The notes beneath the pieces were generated by a model. It was not told the DNA's origin, ran no database searches, and worked only from the letters and a program-made list of their open reading frames with translations. A stretch of 64,000 bases of DNA from Pyronema omphalodes (taxonomy: Eukaryota; Ascomycota; Pezizomycetes; Pezizales; Pyronemataceae): contig JAJJXM010000073.1 of assembly GCA_024516155.1 (NCBI GenBank), positions 224,179-288,178 on the forward strand, written 5' to 3'. Both the position numbers and the translations under genes were made by a program. Positions 24,049-35,138 of this stretch are shown here, piece by piece; the stretch's first letter is position 1, and each line of letters begins with the position of its first letter.

Positions 24049-25859
24049 AATTCAGGTTCTGTGGGCGCAACGGCATCGGTCAACCCCGCGGAGGAGGCGA
24101 CTTCGGAATCGGTGTCCATGAGGACAGCGAAGGGGTTCACAACCACCAGGGCGGTGGAGGGGCTGGGGTCTTGAGTCTGGGGGGAGGGGGACGGAGGGGA
24201 GGAGGGGGTCGGAGCGGGGGCTACACGCGAGGTGGGGGCGGCAGCGGTGACAGGGTTCAATCGGGACGAACGGGCGAGACGGGCGGCCGCTATGGCGGCG
24301 AGGCGATCAGGGCAGGTTCGAGCTGTTGCGAAGTGTTCTTCCCCGCAATTAGCACACTTAGGTACCGGGAGAGAATGGGGGCACGCTGAGCCCATGGGCT
24401 TGCTACAGCCTGCGAATGAGCACGCGGGGTGCTTCGCGGTGGGGTGGCTGAGGGCGCAGAAGGCGCACCGGAACACATCAGGCGTGGAGCAGCGCTCGCG
24501 GATGTGGCCCCATTTTAGGCATCCTGAGCACTGACTGTCGGGGCCCTCGAAGACGTAGAGCTCTGCCCGGTGGCGGCGACTGCCCAGCAAGACTCCTTTG
24601 GTGATTAGCAGGCGGGCGGAAGCGGAGCTCCTCACGAAAACTACGGCGGATGAACTTTGGGTGGCACCGCGAACGAAGCGCTCACGAATTTCTTCAACCT
24701 TACCCAACCAACGAACGTTAGGTAGTACTTCTACGTTTTCATGGTTTGCTTGTATTTCCACCTGGAGTTTTTGCACTCCGTGGGAACCTTCTCCCAGGAA
24801 ACGCGCGAGCGGCACGCCGTGCACCTTGAGGGCTACCCAACGGTCTAGCTCCTCGACGTCAGTAACCCCGGAGTCTACTTCCCTAACGGCGTTGATGATT
24901 TCGTTACGATACAAACGTAAAAGCGTTGCTGCGTCAACCCCTGGGACGGTGGTGGCCGTCAGGGTACCCTTTGCGTTGCGGGACACCTTCAGAACGCGGT
25001 GGAACTGAGGCGCGTTCTTGTACCACAAGCAGTTGTTAATGGCTGCCGTGTACGCGTCCAGGGGCTGGGAGCAGTTTGCGCTGGCGGGGTCACGAACGAA
25101 GACGATACGACGGACCTCAGACGGGAGGTTTGTGGCAGGGGCGTGAAGGCTACCAGCGCGTTGTTGGACCTTCTTCGCGTGACGTGACTGGTGAGTGGCC
25201 CACGGGGTGGTAAGGGCAGGCGTGGGGGCGGGGAGGCTCGCGTTGGCAGCGGCGACCTGTGCGATGGTCGGTTGGGTGGCTATTGGAACGGGAGGACGGG
25301 GTGGAGCGGCGGTGGTTTGCGCGGTGGAGCGGGACGGCCTGGGGGCGGGCGGGGCGGGTCTGGCAAGAGCCTCGTTAAGGCGGTCGCGAAGCTCACGATT
25401 GACTGTGCGGAGGCGCGTGACCTCTTCCTCCAGGACGGGGACGCGTTTGTCCAGGGCATCTAGCCTCTTACCAAGGCTGAGGATGTACTCAGGGTTAATG
25501 ACAGACACGACCGTGGGCGCGTCGTCTCCGCGTTTCTCGCGTTTCTCAAACGCAGGGCCTTCCTCTTCGAAGGGCTGGGTGGCTTGGGCTCGTTTTCCAA
25601 CTGCCTGTTGGAGGCGAGCGTGTGCTGCGGAAGAGCCTCTGATGGCCATCGGAGTGGGGGTACCATGAGGGACGGAGCGGGCGGTGCCAAACATGTCGTC
25701 TTCTGGTTGGCCGCTGGGTTTCGGAGTGGAGGGACTCGGGGCATGCCGCTGGAGAGAGGACGTCTCCCCAAAGCGGAGCATGCCTGCGGGCTGGTGGAGA
25801 GCCAGGGCCGCGGATAGGGGGGGGGCTTGAAGCCGTGATGTTTCTGTAGAATTTCCCAA
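24045..25859 (-). CDS. LINE ORF1: gag-like nucleic-acid-binding protein with zinc knuckles
   Basis: 604 residues. The N-terminus is Pro/Ser-rich; residues about 124-166 form a heptad-patterned coiled coil (LDALDKRVPVLEEEVTRL), expected to drive multimerisation. A Pro/Ala-rich linker precedes a globular region (about 245-430) containing the VALKVHGVPLARFL motif common in fungal LINE ORF1s. A knuckle cluster follows: C-X2-C-X4-H-X4-C at 444-457, then two further Cys/His groups up to about residue 517. The C-terminus is low in complexity and acidic. Family knowledge says ORF1 coats the element RNA and accompanies it to the target. The frame ends TTATGA, sharing ATGA with ORF2. Confidence 0.9.
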   Translation of the reverse strand: MGNSTETSRLQAPPLSAALALHQPAGMLRFGETSSLQRHAPSPSTPKPSGQPEDDMFGTARSVPHGTPTPMAIRGSSAAHARLQQAVGKRAQATQPFEEEGPAFEKREKRGDDAPTVVSVINPEYILSLGKRLDALDKRVPVLEEEVTRLRTVNRELRDRLNEALARPAPPAPRPSRSTAQTTAAPPRPPVPIATQPTIAQVAAANASLPAPTPALTTPWATHQSRHAKKVQQRAGSLHAPATNLPSEVRRIVFVRDPASANCSQPLDAYTAAINNCLWYKNAPQFHRVLKVSRNAKGTLTATTVPGVDAATLLRLYRNEIINAVREVDSGVTDVEELDRWVALKVHGVPLARFLGEGSHGVQKLQVEIQANHENVEVLPNVRWLGKVEEIRERFVRGATQSSSAVVFVRSSASARLLITKGVLLGSRRHRAELYVFEGPDSQCSGCLKWGHIRERCSTPDVFRCAFCALSHPTAKHPACSFAGCSKPMGSACPHSLPVPKCANCGEEHFATARTCPDRLAAIAAARLARSSRLNPVTAAAPTSRVAPAPTPSSPPSPSPQTQDPSPSTALVVVNPFAVLMDTDSEVASSAGLTDAVAPTEPEL

Positions 25860-25916
25860 ATAGGAAAATTAAGCGAAAAGTTGGCGGTTAGAAAGCGCCA
25901 AGGTGAAGTGTTTTTT

Positions 25917-25931
25917 GCTCCCTTTGGCTGT
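25917..25931 (+). repeat. Target-site duplication of the LINE, right copy
   Basis: Exact match to 19833-19847; marks the 5' end of the minus-strand element. Confidence 0.85.
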
Positions 25932-27150
25932 CTTTGACACCATTTGATGGTACTTGACTGCCCTTGGCTAGCCTGTTCTAAACTAAATCTTTAGGAATCC
26001 AGAACTCCGCAGAACCAGCGTTAAGTCCGTAGGTTATTTCGATAGGCCTCTAACCGATAAGATAAAAACACCCATACTACGCACCGCCACTAGAATCGTT
26101 TCCATTACCCCATACCCCATTGATTTACATACATACATAGTGCATCCTTCCATCCACCCCCCGGGAGATCCAGAGGGAGGTTCGGAAGATGAGTCAAAGT
26201 TCTGAGCTCCGCCGTGCCGGACTGAACTACGTATATGACGGACGGTTCGTTGATGATGCTACATATGTGACAACCATGCCATGCTGGCTGGCTGGACCCA
26301 CAAAGAATGATAACAAGGCTGATGTTTCAGGCTTTCCCTTTGATGGATGGATTACATACCAGGCTCAGAAATGCATAGAGACATCGACAAGCACCCGGTT
26401 GGATACATACTCAGCTCTGACAAGTGTAAATCCCATGTAACGGTTCCTGAGGAGTATTGTCTACACAAGCGTCATGCCCAGCCAATTGAAATTGATGGAT
26501 TATTGTTGTATCAAATGTATAGAATGTACTCGGACACTCTCTGTATACATACCAACTGTATACAGTTTACATACCAGGGCAATCCATCATACATATCATG
26601 ACGATGCTCCAAACGTACCCAGGCCGATCCATCAGCCAAATCACCGGCCCAAACTGTCCGCCGACTGCCTCTTCCAATCTGGTCAAACGGCCTTCGGGAA
26701 AAACCGCTGTGGCCTCGTCCGGCGTGGGTGTGCCGAGGTCGGTGCTACGCAATGAATCCGGGGAAGGGGAGCAGCGGGGCGTGCATGTGGATGGGGTAGA
26801 TAGTCAGTCTTGGCACTGTTACAACGGAAGCACTGGGCTTGCAATGACGCCGTACAAGTCGATCTTCGGACGTTCGTCGGTAATGGGATTTCATCACAAG
26901 CGAAATCTCCCCAGGCCCGAACCTGCCACAAGACGAAAAGAGCAAGATAAAGCTGAGATGGAGCCAAGAAATCCAGAGAAGAAAGCATTACACCCGTTGC
27001 AGCAGCCACACGAGCTTTCATATATATTGCCAGCATCCCCACGAAGCAGTTACACCTTGAACACCATCTTATATCAGACTACCTCCCCGTCTGGTTGCAG
27101 CTTCACCATACCCTAGATACCCTCAATACATACATATACACGCCATCACA
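25932..27150. other. Intergenic region and malate synthase promoter
   Basis: No supported gene. Short ORFs at 26189-26440 and 26598-27116 overlap others on both strands and have no family features. The last few hundred bases are the promoter and leader of the malate synthase gene, with ACATACATATACA just before the ATG. Confidence 0.5.
27021..27028 (+). promoter_or_regulatory. TATA-like element of the malate synthase gene
   Basis: TATATATT at about 125 bp before the ATG at 27151, a plausible distance for a short fungal leader. Motif only. Confidence 0.35.
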
Positions 27151-28834
27151 ATGTCTTCTCAGGTCGACGCTCTCCTCCAGGACGTTCAGGTCCTTGCTCC
27201 CATCAGCGAGGCCGCCTCCAAGATCCTCACCAAGGAGGCATGTGCTTTCTTGGCCACTCTTCACAGAACCTTCAACGCGACCCGCAAGCAGCTCCTCGAG
27301 CGCCGTGTCTTGCGTCAGGCTGAGATTGACAAGGGAGTTCTCCCTGACTTCCTCCCCGAGACCAAGCACATCCGTGAGGACCCTACCTGGAGGGGAGCCG
27401 ACCCTGCTCCCGGAATGGTCGACCGTCGTGTTGAGATCACTGGACCCACTGACCGCAAGATGGTCGTTAACGCCTTGAACTCTGACGTCTGGACCTACAT
27501 GGCCGACTTTGAGGGTATGCATCTCTCTATACAAAGCTCCAATTGAGTTGCGGGAAGCTTACAATAATGCAGACTCTAACTCCCCCACCTGGGACAACAT
27601 GGTCAACGGACAGGTTAACTTGTACGACGCCATCCGCCGCCAGATCGACTTCAACCTTAACGGAAAGGACTACAAGCTCCGCACCGACCGCGCTCTCCCT
27701 ACCCTCATCGTCCGTCCCCGTGGATGGCACTTGGAGGAGAAGCACTTCACCGTTGGTGGAGAGCCCATCTCCGGAGGTCTCTTCGACTTTGGTCTCTACT
27801 TCTTCCACAACGCTAAGCAGCTCATTGCCAACGGACACGGTCCTTACTTCTACCTCCCCAAGATGGAGTCTCACCTCGAGGCCCGTCTCTGGAACGACGT
27901 TTTCAACCTTGCCCAGGACACCTGCGGAGTTCCCCGTGGAACCATCCGTGGAACTGTCTTGATTGAGACCATCATGGCCGCTTTCGAGATGGAGGAGATC
28001 ATCTACGAGCTCCGCCAGCACTCTTCTGGACTCAACTGTGGACGTTGGGACTACATCTTCTCCACCATCAAGAAGTTCCGTCTTAACCCCAACTGTGTTC
28101 TTCCCGACCGTTCTTGCGTCACCATGACCTCTCCCTTCATGGACGCTTACGTCAAGCTTCTCATCAAGACCTGCCACAAGCGTGGAGTCCACGCCATGGG
28201 AGGAATGGCTGCTCTTATCCCCATCAAGAACGACGAGGAGGCCAACAAGAAGGCTATGGAGGGAGTTTACTCCGACAAGCTTCGTGAGGTTAAGGCCGGA
28301 CACGACGGAACCTGGGTTGCTCACCCCGCCCTTGCCAAGATCGCTTCCGACGTCTTCAACCAGCACATGCCTACCCCCAACCAGATCTTCCGCCGCAACG
28401 AGGAGGTCTCCGTTTCCGGTCAGGACTTGTTGAACATGAACGTCCCCGGTTCCATCACCGAGGAGGGTATCCGCAAGAACTTGGTTATCGGACTCGGATA
28501 CATGGAGGGATGGCTCCGTGCCGTCGGATGTGTCCCCATCTACGGATTGATGGAGGATGCCGCTACCGCTGAGGTCTCCCGCTCCCAGCTCTGGCAGTGG
28601 GCCCGTCACGGTGTCACCACCGCTGAGGGAAAGAAGGTCACCAAGGAGTACAACCTTCAGATCCTCAAGGAGGTTGCCGACGAGCTCTCCGCCAACGCTG
28701 CTCCCGGAAACAAGTACCAGCTCGCTGCCAAGTACTTTGCTCCTCAGATCACCGGAGAGGACTACGCTGACTTCCTTACCACCCTTCTCTACAACGAGAT
28801 CACCACTGTGGCCTCTACCGCTGCCAAGTTGTAA
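27151..28834 (+). CDS. acuE: Malate synthase, peroxisomal (glyoxylate cycle)
   Basis: Two exons, 27151-27514 and 27573-28834, joined across a 58-bp intron (GTATGC...GCAG), giving 541 residues, normal for the A-type enzyme. It condenses glyoxylate with acetyl-CoA to malate and allows growth on acetate and fatty acids. Visible family features include the [20 protein letters not shown] region (arginine binding glyoxylate), the metal-binding signature around [29 protein letters not shown], and [14 protein letters not shown]. The C-terminus is Ala-Lys-Leu, a PTS1 peroxisomal targeting signal variant. Codon use is strongly biased (GGA for Gly, C-ending codons), the mark of a highly expressed fungal gene. 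The first ATG after the leader is used and matches family N-termini. Confidence 0.96.
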
Positions 28835-30064
28835 GCTTGCTAGTGTAGCTAGCTTTATGAACATGGCATGAGTATGAGATTTCTTTTGGTTGTTTTCTTC
28901 CTTTTTGCTTTGTTTTTTTTTCTTGTTAAAACGGAGTTTTGTATATCTTGGGTTGGTTCAGCGTTTTTGGGTTGATACAATTATATGTGAATTGAGTCGA
29001 ATTTGACTCTGAAGGTTTTGCCTTTTTTTGATTAAGGCGAAAATGGAATTTGGGATGATACCCCATCGACGATATTATGTACAATGGATTTTATTTATGC
29101 TTTGTATCTTATGAAGTCGCGAAATTTATGACTCTATTTTACCGTCTTATGTTTTGGTTCTGATATGGTGACTTTCACGTGAGTTTTTGCTGATGGGAAT
29201 CTTTGATACCAAAAAAATAAAAAATAAAAAACAAGAAGTATTAACACGTGCTGAAGTTACACTAACGAAGAAAATATCCGAGACAAACCGTTACCCAAAC
29301 ATCTCTGTAGAACCATACCCAGACGAATTCGGGTACATACCTATAGGCTATATGTACACCTAAATACTCAAATACCCAAATACCTAAATACCGACTGTAC
29401 CTACATAACCTACATGTATCTATATACTTACGATTAATTACGAACCCTGTCCTGGGCCCGAGGATATGTAGTAGGCGGGCTGACTGGCTGACTAAAGTCA
29501 TACATGAAGCTATATCACGTTACCATACCTCACACCTCATACCTGAAGATTTATCTGATTACGATTAGATAGCTTATATTTATTTATTTATTTATTGAAT
29601 CATACACAGATAGCTTATATCCACCATACACCATACACCATATTCATCATGCTCACTCACTCACTCACCCATACATACACCCCGCCCCCCGACCCTCATA
29701 ATCCATCCCTATTGTCTCTTTTTCTTGCTGTTTTATTTCCATTTTGGTTCTGGTTGTCCGGAATATACGATCATCATCTTAAAGGGAGAAGAAGGGGAGA
29801 AGAAGGGGAGAAGAAGGGGAGAAGAAGGGGAGAAGAAGGGGAGAAGAAGGGTTTATGGATTTTTGGGGAGGATAAAAATGAAGATGAAGAAGAATGGAGG
29901 GTGAATGGGAGATTTTATGGGGGATAGATGGGTATCAGTATTAATATTAACATTGAGATAATGATATTATTTGCAGATGAATCATGAATCCATAAATATT
30001 GGAGAGACATGCGTTTAGATGTACGAGTTTGGGTGTTTTAGTGTGGATGTTTCTTTTATCTATA
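28835..30064. other. Malate synthase 3' region and intergenic sequence
   Basis: No supported gene. T-rich 3' UTR-like sequence to about 29200, then CATAC/CTACATA-rich low-complexity DNA and the 11-bp minisatellite at 29784-29851. Confidence 0.5.
29784..29851 (+). repeat. 11-bp minisatellite (GGAGAAGAAGG unit)
   Basis: About six perfect tandem copies of an 11-bp purine-only unit. Confidence 0.9.
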
Positions 30065-30614
30065 CAGAAAGGTTTGCCAGATGCCCCCCACCACAGAACA
30101 TAATATCCAAGATAACCCGGTTGCTTATTTTTATTCAATATACCCCCTGCTTAGGTTCATGCTGCCGCACCTGCCGCATGTGCCGCGACAAAGTGTTGTT
30201 CAAGGCATAATTTTTTCCACCGTGATTTCCTTCAGTTCTAAATTGACCTTCAAGTTTCTCTTCATCTCACACTTTTCAAGCTTATCTTCAACCGGAACAA
30301 TCGGGTGCATTAATGAGCATGCCAGCAACGTCAATTTGGCAGAGGCTGGGCACATCACGTGTCCCCCAGGATGCCCTTGTCCTAGCACAAGAATCTTCAG
30401 AGGGGCTATTCATAACTGGACAGTGAAGGGCCTCATGTCTGGATTTTTCGACTGAGAAAAATAAAAAAGGGAAAAAAAAAAACGCTTTGGACAAACTTCT
30501 TCGCGGCTGGTGCGGCGGCATGGATTCAAGCGAGGGGTATATTGCATAAAAAATAACTTTCGGGGTATCTTGGATATTTCGATGACTTGACCGGGGCAAC
30601 CTGCATGATTTCCG
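30065..30614 (+). mobile_element. MITE-like element, copy 1
   Basis: A ~550-bp element with imperfect terminal inverted repeats of about 120 bp: the left end (TATCCAAGATAACCC..., then TTTTTATTCAATATACCCC and GCCGC-rich sequence) matches the reverse complement of the right end (TATCCAAGATACCCC...). It matches 34069-34633 over its whole length in the opposite orientation. TA flanks both ends of this copy, hinting at a TA target as used by Tc1/mariner-type elements. There is no transposase-like ORF, so it would depend on an enzyme supplied elsewhere. The exact ends are uncertain by a few bases. Confidence 0.75.
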
Positions 30615-31203
30615 TAATTAAAGTGTTTTTATTGTTGAACATTGGTTTTGCGATTTATAAAATAATAACTCTTTAATAGACAACCCAGAAACTTTCTACA
30701 TCATGATACGAAGTACCACGTAGTGGCTAAAAGACAATAGGACTTTCAATTGCTTTTGCAACAGTACACCGGTACTGTCTGTGTAAACCAACGCGAATTA
30801 TGACTTGGGTATTTACTTTTTAGACCGTAGTCGAATGCAGTTAACGGCGGATTTTGCTCTCGGTTGTAGTCCGAGGTGCCAGATGGATCACAGATATGTA
30901 GTCCAGTCCCCTTGGAATCCCGGACTGGGCCAATGGAACAACGGGAAACATTGGAATATGCTATATACACACGAAGGTTTCTTATAAAAATGCTGCTCCG
31001 ATCCCCAAAACAGTCGATAACGCTGTGTACCAGCCCACATGCATGCGCGGCACAAAAGAGAAAATTGGGAAGGGAGGAGAAGAGTTGGACAAGGTTGCCA
31101 GTAGCGGTCATAGAGACAGGGTTACCAGGTGGATAAGACGGTGAATTTAAGAAAGCCTAGCCGGAGCTCCGGGCCATATTTACACCCTCCACTAGGCTAT
31201 CAG

Positions 31204-31585
31204 CAGAAAATCTCTTTCCACCCATGGATAGACAAAACTCCATCTTTCCTCCACCATTGATATCTGACGGCCGTGTCGAATTATTGACGTTAAACTACCA
31301 CCAAAGGTAATTGCTCATCTTTTTTCTTCCACGATAGATTACTTGATAGTTTGCGATCCCTCTCCAAAATTTGAAATTGCGATACTAACAATCCCAACAG
31401 ACAGCCCGAGACTTTGCAATACGTATGGAGGTAATCACACTCATGTTTTACTCTACAATCAGAGAAATGTCAAAACGTCTCTACATGGTGCTTGGGAAGA
31501 TCTGCCACCGAACATGATGGGTTACTGCTCTGACGATGCCGATATGGAGGCAGATGGTGGGAAAGTTAGCAAAGAGTCTCTCTGA
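31204..31585 (+). pseudogene. Small unrecognised ORF relic feeding into tandem repeat
   Basis: An ATG at about 31224 opens a short frame (MDRQNSIFPPPLISDGRVEL...) that reaches a GTAATT donor-like site near 31308. After a possible acceptor at about 31335 a second open stretch runs to a stop at 31585 (VCDPSPKFEIAI...THVLLYN...GAWEDLPPN...). The phases at the only GT-AG junction I can see do not match, so I read this as a broken gene. Its 3' half is the first unit of the tandem repeat that follows. The family is not recognised. Confidence 0.35.
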
Positions 31586-32290
31586 TTCGACGGTGGCAAT
31601 TAACCTGAGCCCATAATACGATACGACTTTGGTATTTCGCTTGAGTAGCTGGTAGTATTGAGGAATGGTATCCTCTCTCGATGATCATTCATTCATGTTC
31701 AGGAGACAATCACACTCATATTTTACTCTACAAATACAGCAATGTCAAAACGTCTCTACATGGTGCCTGGGAAGATCTGCCACCGAACATGATGGGTTAC
31801 TGCTCTGAAAATGCCGATATGGAGGCAGATGGTGGGAAAGTTAGCAAAGAGTCTCTCTGATTCGACGGTGGCAGTCAACCTGAGCCCATAATATGATACG
31901 ACTTTGGTACTTCGCTTGAGTAGCTAGCAATATTGAGAAGTGTTACCCCCTCTCTGGTCATTTATGTTGAGGAACATCATTCAAGGTTAAAGTTTTTCCC
32001 TGTCTTGTTTACAACTAGAACCAACCACATTGCGAGACACACAGCTTACGCTTATATACCATTGATACGACTCCCTTCACCATTTCAACAATTTCGAAAC
32101 GTGTATCCATGGGAGGTGGAAACGCCCATCATCAACCATGATGAATCATGGGTGACTGCTTTGACGATGCCACTAGAGCGGCATTGTTTGAAAAAATTAG
32201 CAAAGGGCTTCACTAATTGGGAGGTGTTTTTGACCTGGGTCCTGACTTTGATATGATAGAGAACAATTTGCTTGAGGGTATTAGGCTACA
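31433..32290 (+). repeat. 275-bp tandem repeat, two close copies and a decayed third
   Basis: Unit A (31433-31707) and unit B (31708-~31982) are nearly identical, sharing the stretch from CAAAACGTCTCTACATGGTG through GTTAGCAAAGAGTCTCTCTG and beyond. A third unit (~31983-32290) is much diverged but keeps GACGATGCC, TTAGCAAAG and the following ATGATA...CTTGAG sequence in order. Age seems to increase from left to right. Confidence 0.8.
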
Positions 32291-34068
32291 ATACACCCAT
32301 ACGGGGTATCTCCACAGTCGTTGAGAACTCAAGAGAAGTCCGAATGGTCCTGTCAAAGCTCAAATGGCATTATTTGCTTCTTATTAAAATTGTCTGCTCC
32401 TTTGCAAAATAGAACTGATCATCCTACTTTTAGAAGAAGCGCGCCTTTTTGCATTGGGTTGGCTAGTGCAACGTGCGTCGTGATGATAGCTTCATAATAC
32501 TGTTAACGAATTGACTAGTGGCAGGAATCAGGTGTTAGTATATTCATCAATTCAATACGACTGAAATTTACTCAAATGTGAGAAATACATAAAAAAGTAT
32601 TATTTTTGATAATTCCTATCATCTACGAGTGATTGTATATGAAACTCATTAGGGTCTCAATACCATACTCACGTTGAGCAACCAATATTAATATACACCC
32701 TGCAAATCTACAGTAACAAACAACGTTTTGACTCCTTTCTTAGGAATTTCTATGTGCAGCCATTATCTGCTCTACCCGCAAACACACACCATCCATCGCT
32801 ACCCCAAAATTTTGATTTTTCTGCATGGATCTTCCCGCTTCTCTTTTCCTGTTGTTCCTCATACATTCCACCCAGTTAAATCCTTCCTCCAGTCAGATTG
32901 ATATGTAATCTCTTCCCATCCGGGCGGGGAGGGTCATAATCCGATCTCGCTCAGTTTTGTCGTTCTTAGTTTTTCTTCGTGATAGTGGGGTCTCAAACTT
33001 AAGTGAAGCTGGGCATATTCAGGATGAGGGATGCTGAAGGATATTGATAGGCTTGTCCATTCTTCAAGTTCAGTTTCAGAAAGAAAGAGAAGACTAATGG
33101 AGCTGAAAGGTCGGTGCCCTATAGGTTTATATGGCAGATTTCGGGGATATCCATTTTTGGTGTATCTAATAACGATGGGTGAACTCGAGCCAGAAGCTCG
33201 GGTTGTATAGCAGTGGGGGGAGGGGGGCGGCATTAGCGGATCCCTAAGTGGTAGACTTTTCCTGTGACCTGGGTCTGGTCTTACGGTATTCTCTAATTTA
33301 CTTTCTCTGATGAAACCCTGTCTGGTACACCAAGCCATCAAGCAGAAATTTTCCCTTACATTCATCACCATCAAAGAATAGTTATTCAGAGTTCCAGAAT
33401 CTCTTCTTGACTCAACGAAATAATTCAGCCCTACTATTTAGTTATCTTAGGAGGTTCTAAATACCCACTCTGGACTCCGGTACTCATGATCCTCGCGCAT
33501 CAACTCAGGAATCAGTAGAATATAAAAGCAATATTCCTTCTGCCGATTCAATGCTAGATAGAATATCCGGGGTCCTTTTGATCAATCCTGGTAGCATACA
33601 ACTAATCTAGCCTACAAGAGCTGTGGTTTTGTAAGATGCGTGTAAAGGTTGTGGCTGCTAATAAGGAGGTGAACCGTACTGGCGATGAATGTGAAGGCAA
33701 AGATAAAGAAGCTGAAGAGGGAAGACCGTTGGCATCGACAGAAAACAATGTTTCAGAGAAGATGGGTTATAGATATAGAGGCTTCTAGATATAGTAAAAT
33801 CTCTGGTAGAGACAAGGCAAAGCGGCTGGTGACAATTTGAGTAGCTTGGTGATCTGATATCACTCGATTAGAATGGGTTGCATTACCCTGTGGTGTCTGT
33901 CAATGATGATTTGCATCATCACCCTTGGTCGCCAGCGTTGCATTGGTTTGTCGATATCGGCTTTTGATAAAAGAAACTGTGTGATATATCATGATTGTAT
34001 ATTTCTGCTGGATTATTTCATTCCTCTTCTTCATCGTATGTTTCATGTAGACAAATAAATACAAAGGC

Positions 34069-34633
34069 CGGCAGTTATGCAAGATGCACCCCCGAAGACA
34101 TCGAAATATCCAAGATACCCCCGTCAGTTATTTTTTATGCAATATACCCCTCGCTTGAATCCATGCCGCCGCACCAACCGCGAAGAAGTTTATTCGAAGC
34201 GTTTTTTTTTTCTCCCTTTTTTATTTTTCCCAGTCGAAAAATCCAGACATGAGGCCCTTCACCTCCCAGTTATGAATAGCCTCTCTGAAGATTCATGTGT
34301 GAGGACAACGGCATCCCGGGGGGGGGGGGGGGGTCACGTTATGTGCCCAATCTCTGCCAAATTGACGTTGCTGGCATGCTCATTAATGCACCCGATTGTT
34401 GCTGTTGAAGATTAGCTTGAAAAGTGTGAGATGAAGAGGAACTTGAAGATCGGTTTAGAACTGAAGAAAATCACGGTAGAAAAAAATTATGGCTTGGAAA
34501 AAACTTTGTCGCGGCACATGCGGTAGGTACGGTAGCATGGGCCTAAGAACGGGGGTTATGTTGAATAAAAATAAGAAATGGGGTTATCTTGGATATTATG
34601 TTCTGTGATGGGGGGAATCTGGCATAATTGCCG
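34069..34633 (-). mobile_element. MITE-like element, copy 2 (inverted relative to copy 1)
   Basis: Reverse-complement counterpart of 30065-30614, about 565 bp, with inverted ends CGGCAGTTATGCAAGAT and CGGCAATTATGCCAGAT (the latter read on the minus strand). It holds a G-run of about 17 at 34318-34334 (C-run in the other sense), absent from copy 1. Many differences between the copies are C/T or G/A changes. It has no transposase-like ORF, and no clear TA duplication at this copy. Confidence 0.75.
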
Positions 34634-35138
34634 TTATCTATATCATGAATACAGGAATTGATGTGAATTAACTGAGTGATATGGTGTGAGTGGATATTAT
34701 TCCGTATTGATAAACCTCAACTAATCAATCAACCAACACAACCAGCTCCTCTCCGCCCTCGATGCGAAAATTATCGATAATCATAATACACACCCCCCTC
34801 ATCATCTCTAGCATAATCATCTCCCAGTGACATTTTATAAATGAAATTCATCCAAGCAAAATAGAAATAAAAACCAAAACTCAAAACCAAAAAGCAAATA
34901 AACTGAAATTTTCACCTTTCATCATGCACTATCATACACCATCCATCACATCCCATCCTCCTGTTTCCTATCAACCTATAATACAAACTGATATCGCTTC
35001 CCTCCATTTTTCTTATCCCCTTATCCCATTCCCGTCTCCTCTTTATCCTCCCCCCAGTATCCCATCCGCCGTATCTGCATCCTTCTTCTTTCTTTCCCCG
35101 TGGTCTCTTTAATACAGCACGCCATCCTGGAACACAAT
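34634..35138. other. Intergenic region downstream of cbp4
   Basis: No supported gene. AT- and CA-rich sequence, with a CATC/CCATCC-rich stretch at 34920-35100 that would be the 3' UTR side of cbp4. Confidence 0.45.

Larger units (their letters stand above)
19848..25916 (-). mobile_element. Full-length LINE (non-LTR retrotransposon) with intact ORF1 and ORF2
   Basis: A ~6.07-kb element read on the minus strand. Its 5' end abuts 25917 with a leader of about 57 nt, then ORF1 (25859-24045) and ORF2 (24048-20278) with a 4-nt ATGA overlap, a ~430-nt 3' region, and a tail of about four CAAAA units (seen on the plus strand as GTTTT repeats from 19848). Exact 15-bp direct repeats flank it at 19833-19847 and 25917-25931. 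Domain order is zinc-knuckle ORF1, then APE-type endonuclease, reverse transcriptase and RNase H in ORF2, like the Tad-type elements of filamentous fungi. Neither ORF has a stop or frameshift and the GC content is high, so there is no sign of repeat-induced point mutation. Insertion is probably recent. Confidence 0.92.
30615..34068. other. Region between the two MITE copies
   Basis: No firmly supported gene. It holds the tandem repeat at 31433-32290 with a small ORF relic. Other short ORFs (30746-31111 minus, 32934-33374 minus) have no recognisable features. A 50-codon ORF at 33636-33788 (plus; charged, Glu/Lys-rich) looks somewhat protein-like but is unsupported. Confidence 0.45.

Noticed and set aside
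27527..28864. 445-codon open frame on the strand opposite the malate synthase gene
   Set aside because: It mirrors the coding exon and is low in complexity (Val/Leu/Gly/Ser/Asp-rich). Strong codon bias in the sense gene removes stop codons from the antisense frame.
31421..31462. GTAATC...CAG candidate intron in the small ORF before the tandem repeat
   Set aside because: About 32 bp, and the second repeat unit has the site altered; better explained as repeat sequence.
32934..33374. 146-codon minus-strand ORF
   Set aside because: No domain or homology signal, atypical composition, and no supporting splice sites.
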